Shown: positions 16,073 through 25,627, numbered from the stretch's first letter. The stretch: DNA of 64,000 bases from Helicobacter canis (GCF_008693005.1 NZ_VXKE01000014.1:114122-178121), one strand, 5' to 3'. The notes: generated by a model not told the origin, from the letters alone. Translations and numbers: made by a program.

Positions 16073-18945
16073 CCAAAAAACAATCACTGATTTTAAAAGA
16101 CATTACAGACAAAAAGCTTCAATCTTTCAGCGAGCTTTTTGAAAGCCTTGATTTAGTAAGCTTTAATGGCAGTATTAGTCTGCAAGAATATCAAGTAGCG
16201 GCATTGCAAAAGGCATTATGTAGTTTAAAACTATATAGAGATGATACAAAAGAGCTATGCTATGAATATAAACAGGCTTTTAAATACAACGCTATAAAGC
16301 TAGATTCTAAAAAAGGCTTAGATATAAAAGAGTTTTGCAATATGGCAAGCTTTTGGATGGCGACAGGCAGTGGCAAAAGTATTGTGATGATAAAGCTTAT
16401 AAGCCTTATGCAAAGACTTATGAAAAATGGCGAGATAGAATCTAAGCCCATAATGCTACTTGTGCCAAATGATAAGATTTTAGATCAGTTTAAAACGCAT
16501 ATACAAAGCTTTAATGCGTATCAGCCGATACAAATCACTTGTAAAGAGATAAAAGCTTATGATAATCAAAGTTTGCTAGGCTTTGAAAATGTCGTGTTTC
16601 TTGGCAGAAGTGATTTGCTAGATATAAAGGAAAATGTCGGTAAAGATTCTAAGGCTAAGAGACTAAATTATGATGATTTAATGCGTGAAAAAGGCTGGTA
16701 TATCTTGCTTGATGAAGCACATAAGGGCGATAGCAAAGATTCTATAAGAAAAAGCTATATAAGAGACTTAGCAAAAGGGCGAGAGAGGCAGGAGTATCCA
16801 CACGGATTTATCTTTAACTTTTCTGCGACTTTTGATAATGATATAGAGCTTTTTACTTGTGCTTTTAACTACAATTTAGAGAAGTTTAATAATGATGGCT
16901 ATGGGAAAAATATCGTGGTGCTAGATAGCAATCTCAAAGCCTTTAAAGATTCTAAAGTGGATTCTAGCGATGAAAAGCTAGAGCGAATACTAGAGAGTTT
17001 TATCCTTTTTGTGGGGATAAAGCAGGAATTAAAAAGCTTAAAAGCAAGGTTTGAAAACTTGCATTATCATAATCCTTTAATCATCGCTGTGGCGGATAAA
17101 GTCAATACCAAAGATGCGGGGATTAAGCTGTATTTTGAAGCGATTATGAAAATCTTACAAGATTCTAAAGATATAAGCGAGATTGCAAAAAACTTAGCAA
17201 AAAAGCTAGAATCTAGCAATATATATTTCGCTGAAAAAGAGATGAATAAAGACTTTTTAGAGCGACTTGCAAAAGTGGATTCTAAAGACTTAAGAGAGCA
17301 AATCTTTTATGCTAAAGAGACTTCAAGCCTAGAGTGCTGCAAGATTAAGGGGAATAATAAAGAGCTTGCCTTTAAAAGTAAAAATGCGACAAAGCCCTTT
17401 TTGCTTTTAAATATCGGTAGCATTAAAGAGTGGGAGAAAAGCTATCTTGATGGGCTAGGCATTGAGAGTGGGGAGGATATGGCAAAGGGGTATTTTGAAG
17501 AGCTAAATCACAAAGAATCGCCCATACAAATTATGATGGGTAGCAAGGTGTTTAGCGAGGGGTGGGATAGTAATCGTGTGAATTTCATTAACTTTATCAA
17601 TATCGGTAGCAAAAAGGCAAAAAAATATGTCTTGCAAACCATAGGGCGAGGGGTAAGAATTGAGCCTTTTAAAGATGTCCGCAAACGACTAAAAGCAAGT
17701 AATACACTAGAGTATAACACAAAGGATTCTTTAGGTGATGGGAGTTTGGGCATTGAGAGTGTATTTATTATGGCGACAGAAAATGAAGCGATTGAGTGGA
17801 TTTTAAAGGGGCTTGAGGGCTTTAGATTCCAAAGTAAGCTTACAGGCTTTAAGAGAAATAAAACGCTAGAGCCACTGCTTGTGCCAAGCTATAAAAACTC
17901 TCATAAAAGCAATGAAACCTTTGTTATCTCACATTATGACTTTGAGAGATTAAGCAAATATATAGAATCTTATGATGAAGATATTTTGCTTGTATCAAGC
18001 GGGATAAATAGAGTGGATTTAGGCTTTAGCACTTTACAAAAGATACAGCAAAAAATGCGTGATGAAGCAAGTGTAAGCTTAGAGATAAAGGGCAATATGC
18101 CAAAACTTAAAGCACAAAATGCCCTGCATAGTATGGATAGATTTTTCCACACACCTTTGCTGGAGTTAGAAAAGTTTGTGCCTTGTGAAGATAGCATTAC
18201 GCATTTTAAAGATTTTATGCTAAGTGGTGATGGGCTTAGTGAGATGATTATAAAAGAGATGAATAAAGCAGTGAAAGAACTAGCACAGACAAAACAAGCT
18301 AAAAGCATAGATGCGCTTAAAAAAGAGTTTGAAAAAGGCAAAATCTCACTAGATGAATACACCGAGCAAATCCAAGCTAAACCAACACAAAGAGTAGAAA
18401 AACATAGCTATGTTATCACAGCAGAGCTAGCAAAGCATTATTACAGCCCTATGGTTTTAGAATCATATAAAGATTCTACAATCCATATTAACTATGCCAT
18501 TAGTGAAAGAAGTGAGATAGAATTTTTAGAGGATTTGCAAAAATATTTACAAGATTCTAAGAACGCATTTAAAGATTATGAGTGGTGCTTTAGCAAGATT
18601 GTAGAAACAAAGGATTCTATCTTTATCCCCTATTTTGATACGCAAAGCCAAGAGCAAAGGAAGTTTTACCCCGATTTTATCTTTTGGTTAAAGCATAAGC
18701 AAAGTGGGGATTATAAAATCATTTTTGTAGATCCTAAGGGCTTAAGCTTTGAAGCAAATGCAAGGGATAAATTGCAAGGCTTTAAAGAATTATTTTGTGA
18801 TAAAAAGCTAGATTTTCAAGGCTTAGATTTAGAAGTAGCTTTGTATTTTTACAATAAAGAATCTAGTGTGCCAAAAGATTTTAGCGGCTATGTTGCCGCA
18901 CGGATTTGTGAGCTATTTTTTAAACGGAGCAATAAGGATTTTTGA
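16069..18945 (+). CDS. res: Type III restriction endonuclease subunit (Res)
   Basis: This 958-residue Res has a superfamily 2 helicase core: Walker A in FWMATGSGKSIVM (near residue 97), the DEAH box in YILLDEAHKGD (near 215), the SAT motif in FNFSATF, and motif VI in LQTIGRGVRIEP (near 523). A C-terminal endonuclease domain follows, with YPDFIFW (about 867) and IFVDPKG (about 886), the PD...D-x-K pattern. Together with Mod it would cut DNA after ATP-dependent translocation between unmethylated sites. The frame is open throughout, so the system looks intact. It is the last gene of the operon. The start codon lies inside the rhuM stop (ATGA). Confidence 0.92.
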   Translation: MTKKQSLILKDITDKKLQSFSELFESLDLVSFNGSISLQEYQVAALQKALCSLKLYRDDTKELCYEYKQAFKYNAIKLDSKKGLDIKEFCNMASFWMATGSGKSIVMIKLISLMQRLMKNGEIESKPIMLLVPNDKILDQFKTHIQSFNAYQPIQITCKEIKAYDNQSLLGFENVVFLGRSDLLDIKENVGKDSKAKRLNYDDLMREKGWYILLDEAHKGDSKDSIRKSYIRDLAKGRERQEYPHGFIFNFSATFDNDIELFTCAFNYNLEKFNNDGYGKNIVVLDSNLKAFKDSKVDSSDEKLERILESFILFVGIKQELKSLKARFENLHYHNPLIIAVADKVNTKDAGIKLYFEAIMKILQDSKDISEIAKNLAKKLESSNIYFAEKEMNKDFLERLAKVDSKDLREQIFYAKETSSLECCKIKGNNKELAFKSKNATKPFLLLNIGSIKEWEKSYLDGLGIESGEDMAKGYFEELNHKESPIQIMMGSKVFSEGWDSNRVNFINFINIGSKKAKKYVLQTIGRGVRIEPFKDVRKRLKASNTLEYNTKDSLGDGSLGIESVFIMATENEAIEWILKGLEGFRFQSKLTGFKRNKTLEPLLVPSYKNSHKSNETFVISHYDFERLSKYIESYDEDILLVSSGINRVDLGFSTLQKIQQKMRDEASVSLEIKGNMPKLKAQNALHSMDRFFHTPLLELEKFVPCEDSITHFKDFMLSGDGLSEMIIKEMNKAVKELAQTKQAKSIDALKKEFEKGKISLDEYTEQIQAKPTQRVEKHSYVITAELAKHYYSPMVLESYKDSTIHINYAISERSEIEFLEDLQKYLQDSKNAFKDYEWCFSKIVETKDSIFIPYFDTQSQEQRKFYPDFIFWLKHKQSGDYKIIFVDPKGLSFEANARDKLQGFKELFCDKKLDFQGLDLEVALYFYNKESSVPKDFSGYVAARICELFFKRSNKDF

Positions 18946-19025
18946 AAGCAAGTTGTTTTAGTTTAGAGAGCTTTTTAAAAATGCGTTTAAAGTAGTGTTT
19001 ATAGAAACTTGTAAGTTTTTTGTGC

Positions 19026-19031
19026 TACAAT
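19026..19031 (+). promoter_or_regulatory. -10 box (TACAAT) for the SMR pseudogene
   Basis: TACAAT preceded by GC, 35 bases before the probable ATG at 19066. The promoter appears to have outlived the gene. Confidence 0.4.
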
Positions 19032-19065
19032 CCACGCCTTAATGCTAGGGGGCATAAGGGGGTGT

Positions 19066-19413
19066 ATGAGTAAAAATCTCGCGTGGTTTTTTCTCATCGG
19101 CGGTATTTGTGAGATATTTTGGGTCAGTGGGCTGAAATATGCGGATACTCTAGGACTGCAGGCTCTCACAGGGCTAGGCATTAGGCTTTTTTGTATGTTG
19201 CTAGCGATCATCGGCTGCTTTGTGTTTAGCTTTACTTGCTTATCCATAGCTATGCGAGAGATTTCTACGGGCGTGGGGTATGTGATATGGGCAGGTATAG
19301 GGGCAGCTGGGGTGTGATCGTGGGGCGGTATTTTTTAAAGAGGGTGGATCGTGGCTAAAGCTTGCGCGCGTGTGATCATTGTCTCTAGTGTGGGGCTTAA
19401 GACTATTGGCTAA
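19066..19413 (+). pseudogene. Decayed small multidrug resistance (SMR) transporter
   Basis: From the ATG at 19066 (AAGGGGG site) the frame gives an intact SMR N-terminus: the membrane-embedded Glu in GGICEIFWVSGLKYAD, three helices and the family segment GVGYVIWAGIGAAG. It then stops at 19315. The rest of the family pattern can be read only in other frames: FFKEGGSWLKLARV in one and IIVSSVGLKTIG, ending at a stop at 19411-19413, in another. At least two or three small indels are therefore needed to restore it. The intact protein would have about 105-115 residues and export cationic compounds, or guanidinium in the SugE branch. Confidence 0.75.
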
Positions 19414-19480
19414 GGATTTAGGGCTAGATCTATGCGGTGTGCAAATCCTGCTAAAGCCACTAGCTCTAGGGAGTGTGTCT

Positions 19481-21484
19481 GTGCGTAGCGCATTTGCTCT
19501 AGTTCTCCCCCTTCTACTCTGTGCCGAGCCCTTTAGCCCCAAGCAAACCCTAGCGCAAACACCGCGAGACACTCCGATCCGCGTGCTGACACAAGATAGC
19601 CGCTCTCTATGTTACTCCCCTACATTTTCGGGTGGCACAAGCTATATCGCCCTCTCAAGCTGCCAAGGCGCATTACAAGCGCGCTATGATGTATTTAGCC
19701 GCCTAGCTTACTACATTAACGACACTTGGCTGTGTATCACTGCGCCAGATTCTGTGGTAGAGAGAAGGCGCGATAAAGACTATGTGCATTTATCGCCTTG
19801 CGCTATCAATCTCCCAAGCCAGCAATGGCAGCTAAAAGACAACCGCTTCTACTCTCTTGATGGCATTTATAGCATACAAGATGATGGGGGCTATTTGTAT
19901 GCAGCACATATCTTTGCAGGAGGGCTCTACACCCACAAGCTTGAAAGCTCTATGCAAAAATGGGCAAGCACCATAGCCACCCCAGCAAATCTCACTATCC
20001 AAAGCGCGATTTCTTGGAGCTTGAGCTACGCACAAGGGCAGGAGCGGTATTTCCTAGCCAACAACCAATCGCAGAAAAACACCGCATTTCTCTACTACAA
20101 TCTTTTAAGCGGGCATATCGCAAGCTATGATGAGAGCAGCGGGCGGCTGTATTGTATGTACTCTAACGCCGGCAAGCAGTCGTGGGATTGGGTAGTGTGG
20201 GGGCTATGCACGGATGCAGCCCCACCTAAGGAAAATAGAGCTTTTTTCAAGCCTATTCCCATTGATGATAGGCATTTTGCCTTTTTGGATAAAGATGGCA
20301 ATATTTTGCGACTTACGCGCTATGGAGTCCATTGGGGTGTGCCCTATGTCGCTAGCAAGGAGTATGCTAGCAGTGATGTGCAAAATAGCCCGACTTCTGC
20401 CTTTGAGCTAGATCACACGACACAAGAGTGGCTGCGCTTTATTAGCGCAAACATTGGGGAAAATCTCCACACCTGCCCAGCACCCGGGCATAAGCACAAT
20501 CCTTTGCAATCATCAAAAAAGTCCCTACAAGTCGCCCTCTTGCCACCCCCGCCGCTGCTACGCCACCTGCTTACGACAATATTGCCAATGCGACAGGTAG
20601 AGCCTAAAGCCCCCGCCAAGCCTTTGCGCACGCCACCTTCTCCACCTTTGCAAGGCTCTCCAGCACTGCCAAGCTACTTTAGCCTAAATGAAGCGTGGAT
20701 AGCGCGTTTGTGGCATATCAACATTAGCGCGGATTCTTCTAGGGCAAGTAGCGGTATATGCGGAACTTGTCTTTTGCAAGCCTATCAGGCAATCGCCGAG
20801 CTTTTAGAAGCGCACGCTCATCCGCGCGGTAGTGGGGGGTATTTTTTTGATACAGGAGCGGGGGTCAATCCTTTTGCCAGCTTTTATGCGAGAAACTCGC
20901 TTTTACACGATACTTTGCAAGATATTTTAGGCTACTACGATAGCCCTGCTAGCAATCATAGGGAGTTGTTTTATCGTGGGACAAGTAGGGCGTTGGCAAG
21001 TAGTATTTCTATGCTTCCGCAATATGAGTGGAGTGTGCTAGGGCAGAGTGTGGAGGAGAGTGGGATACACGCTTTGGCGCAGAGAGTTTTGGAGCGACCT
21101 GTGGGGAGTGTGTTTCTCTTTGCGATGGTGCGATTGAATGCTGGCAGGGGCATTGGGCACGCGGTTGCGGCATTAAGGCTTAGTGATGGCGTGGTGATTA
21201 TCCCAGCAAATGCCCCCAATCTTAGCCTAGAATCCTTCCGTGCAAGAGTGCAGGCTGTGCAAACGCCAGCAGATATGATAGAGCGGATCACGCGCTTTGG
21301 CTCGCGGCATTTGGAGCTAATAGGGCTAGGTGTGCTAGAAATCACAAGATCTCATCGCAATCCTTTTGAATCGATAGTTTCACTACATAATTGCAGTGGA
21401 GAGGGCGAAGATAGGCGTGGCAATGCTCTGCTGCCCCTGCCAGAGCTATTAAATGAGTGCATTAGTGGGCGATGTGTATGGTAG
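19481..21484 (+). CDS. Secreted DUF1561/VM-family protein with lectin-like N-terminus and candidate toxin C-terminus
   Basis: I recognise the DUF1561 (PF07598) family, known from the virulence-modifying proteins of pathogenic Leptospira. Diagnostic stretches are ARYDVFSRLAYYINDTWLCI, ITAPDSV, DYVHLSPCAIN, LRLTRYGVHWGVPYVA and CPAPG in the N-terminal lectin-like half, and ICGTCLLQAYQ, GHAVAALR and NCSGEGEDRRG at the C-terminus. A proline-rich linker (about residues 350-395) joins the halves. The GTG at 19481, with AGGGAG 7 bases upstream, starts a signal peptide ending near TLAQ and gives 667 residues. A longer frame from 19379 has no ribosome site. The C-terminal C427/C430, H560 and N577 resemble a papain-like set, which is inference. 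It lies beside the SMR remnant and the restriction island. Confidence 0.85.
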   Translation: MRSAFALVLPLLLCAEPFSPKQTLAQTPRDTPIRVLTQDSRSLCYSPTFSGGTSYIALSSCQGALQARYDVFSRLAYYINDTWLCITAPDSVVERRRDKDYVHLSPCAINLPSQQWQLKDNRFYSLDGIYSIQDDGGYLYAAHIFAGGLYTHKLESSMQKWASTIATPANLTIQSAISWSLSYAQGQERYFLANNQSQKNTAFLYYNLLSGHIASYDESSGRLYCMYSNAGKQSWDWVVWGLCTDAAPPKENRAFFKPIPIDDRHFAFLDKDGNILRLTRYGVHWGVPYVASKEYASSDVQNSPTSAFELDHTTQEWLRFISANIGENLHTCPAPGHKHNPLQSSKKSLQVALLPPPPLLRHLLTTILPMRQVEPKAPAKPLRTPPSPPLQGSPALPSYFSLNEAWIARLWHINISADSSRASSGICGTCLLQAYQAIAELLEAHAHPRGSGGYFFDTGAGVNPFASFYARNSLLHDTLQDILGYYDSPASNHRELFYRGTSRALASSISMLPQYEWSVLGQSVEESGIHALAQRVLERPVGSVFLFAMVRLNAGRGIGHAVAALRLSDGVVIIPANAPNLSLESFRARVQAVQTPADMIERITRFGSRHLELIGLGVLEITRSHRNPFESIVSLHNCSGEGEDRRGNALLPLPELLNECISGRCVW

Positions 21485-21529
21485 TAGAATCTAGCTTGAG
21501 ACCTACTTGCAAGCACGCGGGCAAAACAC

Positions 21530-21535
21530 TATAAT
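21530..21535 (+). promoter_or_regulatory. -10 box (TATAAT) for recG
   Basis: A perfect TATAAT 27 bases before the recG start codon, overlapping the upstream side of an AGATTCT word. Confidence 0.55.
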
Positions 21536-21561
21536 CGCGCTAGATTCTAGGCGGAGGTAGT

Positions 21562-23394
21562 ATGAGTGCGCAGGAGCTAGGGAAGTTTGGATTCTCGCAT
21601 TTGCTAGAGCTTGCGACTTTTGCGCCAAGTGGCTATGAGAGCACAATGCTTATAGACTCTCTCCATAATGGCGCGCAAGGTGCGCTAGAAGTGCAGATCC
21701 TAGCCTATAAAGGCTATGCCAAAGTGCTGCAAATCTCTGCCTACGCGCTTGCTTTCTCCCAGCCTATCACGCTGACATTTTTCCACCCAAAGCCCTATAT
21801 CAAAAGGCTTTTCGCGCTAGATTCTGTGGTATTTGTGCAGGGAGTTTTGCGCGATGAGGGCGGTAGGCTTTCGATGATCCAGCCAAAGACTATCCGCGAG
21901 ATCAATGCCATAATCCCAAAGTTTAAAACCACGCATAAAAACGCAGATATGATAAGCCTAACCCAAAGCCTAATCACCCAAGAAGCCCTGCAAGAGTGCG
22001 GGCTACCTAGTGATGTGGCAGACTCTCTTGTGCGCATTTTCCACCCGGATAAAGAGTTTTTCCGCATATTTTGTGCGCGCAAGGGTTTTGATGAGAAGAC
22101 CCTTTACGCGCTTAAATTTTGCGAGATTTACTGCCATCTTTTGCGTTTAAGCACAAAGCGCACAGATTATGCTGCCAAATACCGCTGCACGGGCGATTAT
22201 CAAAGCTGGGTAGAGAGCTTGCCTTTTACGCTCACTAATGCCCAGCAGCGCGTGTGCGCGCAAATCGCCAGCGATCTCGCTAGCCACAAAGCGGCAAAAC
22301 GGCTTGTGATGGGCGATGTGGGCTGTGGGAAAACAATGGTGATTTTGGCTAGTGTGATGATGGCTTATCCCAAAAAGTCCTTGCTTATGGCGCCTACAAG
22401 CGTGCTAGCAAAGCAGCTCTATGAGCAAGCCTTGCTCTATCTGCCAAAATCGCTCAATATCACCTACATTAGCGCAGAATCTAAGCAGGACTTGCAAGGG
22501 CTTTTTGCCTCCCAAGTGGATTTTATCATCGGCACGCAAGCCTTGCTCTATCGCGAGATTAGCGGGGAAGAGATCGCGCTTGTGATGAGCGATGAGCAGC
22601 ATAGGTTTGGGGTGAAGCAGCGACATTACCTAGAAAAGCTTGCGACCATAGATTCTACCTCAAAGCCTCATATTTTGCAGTTTTCCGCCACGCCAATCCC
22701 CCGCACAATGGCTATGCTAGAATCTAAAATGATTGATGTAAGCATTATTGATGAGCTGCCTTATCCTAAAGACATTACCACCACAATCATTTCTAAGCCC
22801 AGCTTCCCAGAGCTACTAGCCCACATTAGTGCAGAAGTGCAAGCCACGCATCAAGTAGCTATCATCTATCCGCTTGTAGAAGAGAGCCAAGTGAGCGAGT
22901 ATCTCTCGCTAAAAGAGGGGGAGAGTTTTTGGCGCGCTAGATTCCCACAAGTATATAGCACTTCTGGGCAGGATAAAGAGAAAGAAAAAGTGCTAGAAGA
23001 GTTTGCGCAAAATGGCTCGATCTTGCTCGCTACCACGCTTATAGAAGTGGGGATCTCTCTGCCAAAGCTCTCTACCATTGTGATTATCGCCCCAGAGAAG
23101 CTAGGGCTAGCGACTTTGCACCAGCTAAGAGGTAGGGTGAGCCGCAATGGGCTTAAAGGCTACTGCTATCTCTATACGCATACGCCAGATTCTGCGCGAT
23201 TAAGGGAGTTTGCAGCGCATTTGAGTGGATTTGACATAGCCCAAATTGACCTTAAATACCGCAAGGGTGGGGACTTGCTCGATGGCAAGCGACAAAGTGG
23301 AGCGCAGTGGGTATGGGCGGATTTAAGCGAAGATGAGGCGATATTTGATCGTGCTAATGCCCTACTAACCGATAAAAAATCGATACCCAAATAG
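21562..23394 (+). CDS. recG: ATP-dependent DNA helicase RecG
   Basis: The 610 residues include an OB-fold wedge domain in the N-terminal half and a superfamily 2 helicase core. The core has Walker A in GDVGCGKTMVIL (near 250-260), MAPTSVLAKQLY, the box DEQHRFGVKQR (near 344), SATPIPRTMAM, and motifs V-VI in LLATTLIEVGISLP and LHQLRGRVSRNG. RecG remodels stalled replication forks and Holliday junctions. The length matches the slightly short epsilon-type RecG. The last 30 bases overlap the convergent feoB gene, so the two transcripts must be antisense at their 3' ends. An AGGCGGAGG site precedes the ATG. Confidence 0.95.
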   Translation: MSAQELGKFGFSHLLELATFAPSGYESTMLIDSLHNGAQGALEVQILAYKGYAKVLQISAYALAFSQPITLTFFHPKPYIKRLFALDSVVFVQGVLRDEGGRLSMIQPKTIREINAIIPKFKTTHKNADMISLTQSLITQEALQECGLPSDVADSLVRIFHPDKEFFRIFCARKGFDEKTLYALKFCEIYCHLLRLSTKRTDYAAKYRCTGDYQSWVESLPFTLTNAQQRVCAQIASDLASHKAAKRLVMGDVGCGKTMVILASVMMAYPKKSLLMAPTSVLAKQLYEQALLYLPKSLNITYISAESKQDLQGLFASQVDFIIGTQALLYREISGEEIALVMSDEQHRFGVKQRHYLEKLATIDSTSKPHILQFSATPIPRTMAMLESKMIDVSIIDELPYPKDITTTIISKPSFPELLAHISAEVQATHQVAIIYPLVEESQVSEYLSLKEGESFWRARFPQVYSTSGQDKEKEKVLEEFAQNGSILLATTLIEVGISLPKLSTIVIIAPEKLGLATLHQLRGRVSRNGLKGYCYLYTHTPDSARLREFAAHLSGFDIAQIDLKYRKGGDLLDGKRQSGAQWVWADLSEDEAIFDRANALLTDKKSIPK

Positions 23395-25563
23395 CGCGCA
23401 GTAGTAGCCAAGCAGCGCGAAGCAATACGCTACAATGGTTGTAAAGACAAACAAATACGCCACAAACTTTATCCCCCCAGCTTCTCTACCAAAGGTAATG
23501 GTCGCCGCAAAGCAGGGGATATAAAACATCACAAAGACAATGAAAGCAATCGCCGTTGGGAAAGAAATGCTATCGCGCAAGTTTTGCTGCAAGGTGGTGG
23601 ATTCTTCGCTGACATCATCGCCTAGTGCGTAGAGGACTCCAAGTGTAGAGACGACTACTTCCTTTGCCGCAAAGCCTGCTACAAGCGAGATAGAGAGCCG
23701 CCAGTCAAAATCTAGGGGCGCAAAGATTGGGCGCAGGGCTTCACCGATCCTGCCAGAGTAGGTTTGGCGCAAGAAGTTTTCATTGTATTCATTGTGCAAA
23801 TACCATAGCTTCTCCTGCTGCTGCTCTTCACTTAATGCGCGAAACTGCCTAGAATCTACCAGCGCAGCGCGCTTGGCTTCATACTCTTTGGCAAGGGTTG
23901 GGGATTTTGGGTATTGGGAGGCAAACCAAATAAGCACCGATCCTAGGAAAATAAACCCCGCTGCCTTTTTCAAAAACATCACCACCTTGCTCCACACGCT
24001 AAACCACATTACACGCCAATTTGGCATTCTATACTTTGGCATTTCCATTACAAATGGCTCTTCATACCCTGCAAACACAGAGAGCTTGAGCAGCTTGGCA
24101 AGTAGCAGTGCGGCAATCGCGCCAAAGAGATAAATCCCAAAAAGCACAACCCCTGCATATTTGGGGTCAAAAAACGCCCCCACAAATAGCACATAAATAG
24201 GCAAGCGCGCGCTACAGCTCATAAATCCTATGACAAATAGCGTGATTAGGCGTTCGTTGCGATTTTTTAGCGTTCTAGTAGCCATATAGGCTGGCACAGA
24301 GCAGCCAAAGCCCGCTATAAGCGGGATAAAGCTCTTGCCGTGTAAGCCAAATTTATGGAAAAAGCCATCGAGCAAAAAGGCTATACGCGCCATATAGCCG
24401 CTAGATTCTAGGAGTGCGATCCCAAAATACAGCACAATAATGAGCGGCAAAAACGCCAGAATCGTCCCCACCCCGCCGATGACTCCATCACACAGCAAGG
24501 AAGCAAAGTCCTTTACCACAATATGCTCTCTAATCACTTCTGCTAGATTCTCAAACCCTAGCTCAATATAGTCTTTAAAAAACCCGCCCACATAAAAGGT
24601 CATTTCAAATAGCGCGAACATTAGCAGTAGAAAAATAGGAATCCCAAAGACCTTATGCAGCAAGAGCGAGTCCATATCTTTGGTTTTTTGTAAGATAGAT
24701 TTTGGGTAGGTGATCGTCTCTTTGGCTGCGCCTTGGGCGTAGGCTATGGCATCGTGGTGGAAGATTCTAGCGATGTTTTTCTCCCCGCTTGCAAGCGATA
24801 GCTCTTGGCGCGCACTGCTTACACACTGCAAGATCTCGTGGTAGCAGGGCTTATCGTGCAAGTAGGCATAAAGTGCGCTATCTTGCTTGATGAGTAGGAT
24901 TGCAAGCTGTCTTGCTGATAGGGGTGAGCTAGCGTGCGGGTAGGTCTGCAGCTCATAAAAGGACTGCTGGGTGATAAATAGCTCCACTTTGGCAATGGAC
25001 TTTTCAATCTTGTCGTTATAAATGCGCTTTGGCGCGCACAGGGGCTTTTGTGCATAGGATATGAGCGTATCAAGCAAAAGGGATAGATTCTCGCCTGTGC
25101 TGGCAGAGATAGGCACGCAGGGCACACCTAGAATCTCACTTAGGAGCTCGTGGTTAATGCTAATTTGCTCATCTCGCGCTTCATCAATCATATTAAGCCC
25201 TAGCACCATCTTTACCCCAAGGTCCATAATCTGCCCACTTAGGGCGAGATTACGCGAAATATTGGTAGAATCTAGCACATTTAGCACGATGTCATACTGC
25301 CTAGATTCTAGGAAGTCTTTGGTGATTTTTTCCTCTGGGGAGTAGTGGTTGAGCGAGTAGGAGCCGGGGAGATCGATGATGGTGATACGCGTGTTTTGGT
25401 AGGTGAAGACTGCTTGCGTTTTTTCAATCGTTACGCCGCTAAAGTTGCCTACTTTTAGATGTGAGCCACTAAGGGCGTTGATCAATGAGCTTTTACCGAC
25501 ATTTGGCTGCCCAATGAGTGCTATGGTGAGTGCTGTGGGCGGTGATTTTGTAGCGTGAGGCAT
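23365..25563 (-). CDS. feoB: Ferrous iron transport protein B
   Basis: The N-terminal GTPase domain has G1 GQPNVGKS (residues 18-25), G3 DLPGSYSL, G4 NMID and the FeoB-specific GNFSGVTIEKT. It is followed by the helical dissociation-inhibitor domain and the membrane domain, with two Gate segments (GCSVPAYMATRTL and PCFAATITFGRE). FeoB brings Fe2+ across the inner membrane and is the main iron route for Helicobacter at low oxygen. At 732 residues it is slightly longer than H. pylori FeoB. No feoA gene is adjacent. Regulation by Fur is expected, but I see only an AT-rich dyad, not a convincing box. It overlaps recG tail to tail by 30 bases. Confidence 0.95.
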   Translation of the reverse strand: MPHATKSPPTALTIALIGQPNVGKSSLINALSGSHLKVGNFSGVTIEKTQAVFTYQNTRITIIDLPGSYSLNHYSPEEKITKDFLESRQYDIVLNVLDSTNISRNLALSGQIMDLGVKMVLGLNMIDEARDEQISINHELLSEILGVPCVPISASTGENLSLLLDTLISYAQKPLCAPKRIYNDKIEKSIAKVELFITQQSFYELQTYPHASSPLSARQLAILLIKQDSALYAYLHDKPCYHEILQCVSSARQELSLASGEKNIARIFHHDAIAYAQGAAKETITYPKSILQKTKDMDSLLLHKVFGIPIFLLLMFALFEMTFYVGGFFKDYIELGFENLAEVIREHIVVKDFASLLCDGVIGGVGTILAFLPLIIVLYFGIALLESSGYMARIAFLLDGFFHKFGLHGKSFIPLIAGFGCSVPAYMATRTLKNRNERLITLFVIGFMSCSARLPIYVLFVGAFFDPKYAGVVLFGIYLFGAIAALLLAKLLKLSVFAGYEEPFVMEMPKYRMPNWRVMWFSVWSKVVMFLKKAAGFIFLGSVLIWFASQYPKSPTLAKEYEAKRAALVDSRQFRALSEEQQQEKLWYLHNEYNENFLRQTYSGRIGEALRPIFAPLDFDWRLSISLVAGFAAKEVVVSTLGVLYALGDDVSEESTTLQQNLRDSISFPTAIAFIVFVMFYIPCFAATITFGREAGGIKFVAYLFVFTTIVAYCFALLGYYCALFGYRFFIG

Positions 25564-25627
25564 AGAATCTATCCTTACATAATTGCTTGATATTGCTCGA
25601 TTTATTGATACTAATCTAAGATTGATT

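Noticed and set aside
19379..19480. Upstream extension of the DUF1561 gene from a TTG
   Set aside because: No ribosome site, it overlaps the SMR remnant, and it would bury the signal peptide. The GTG at 19481 is better placed.
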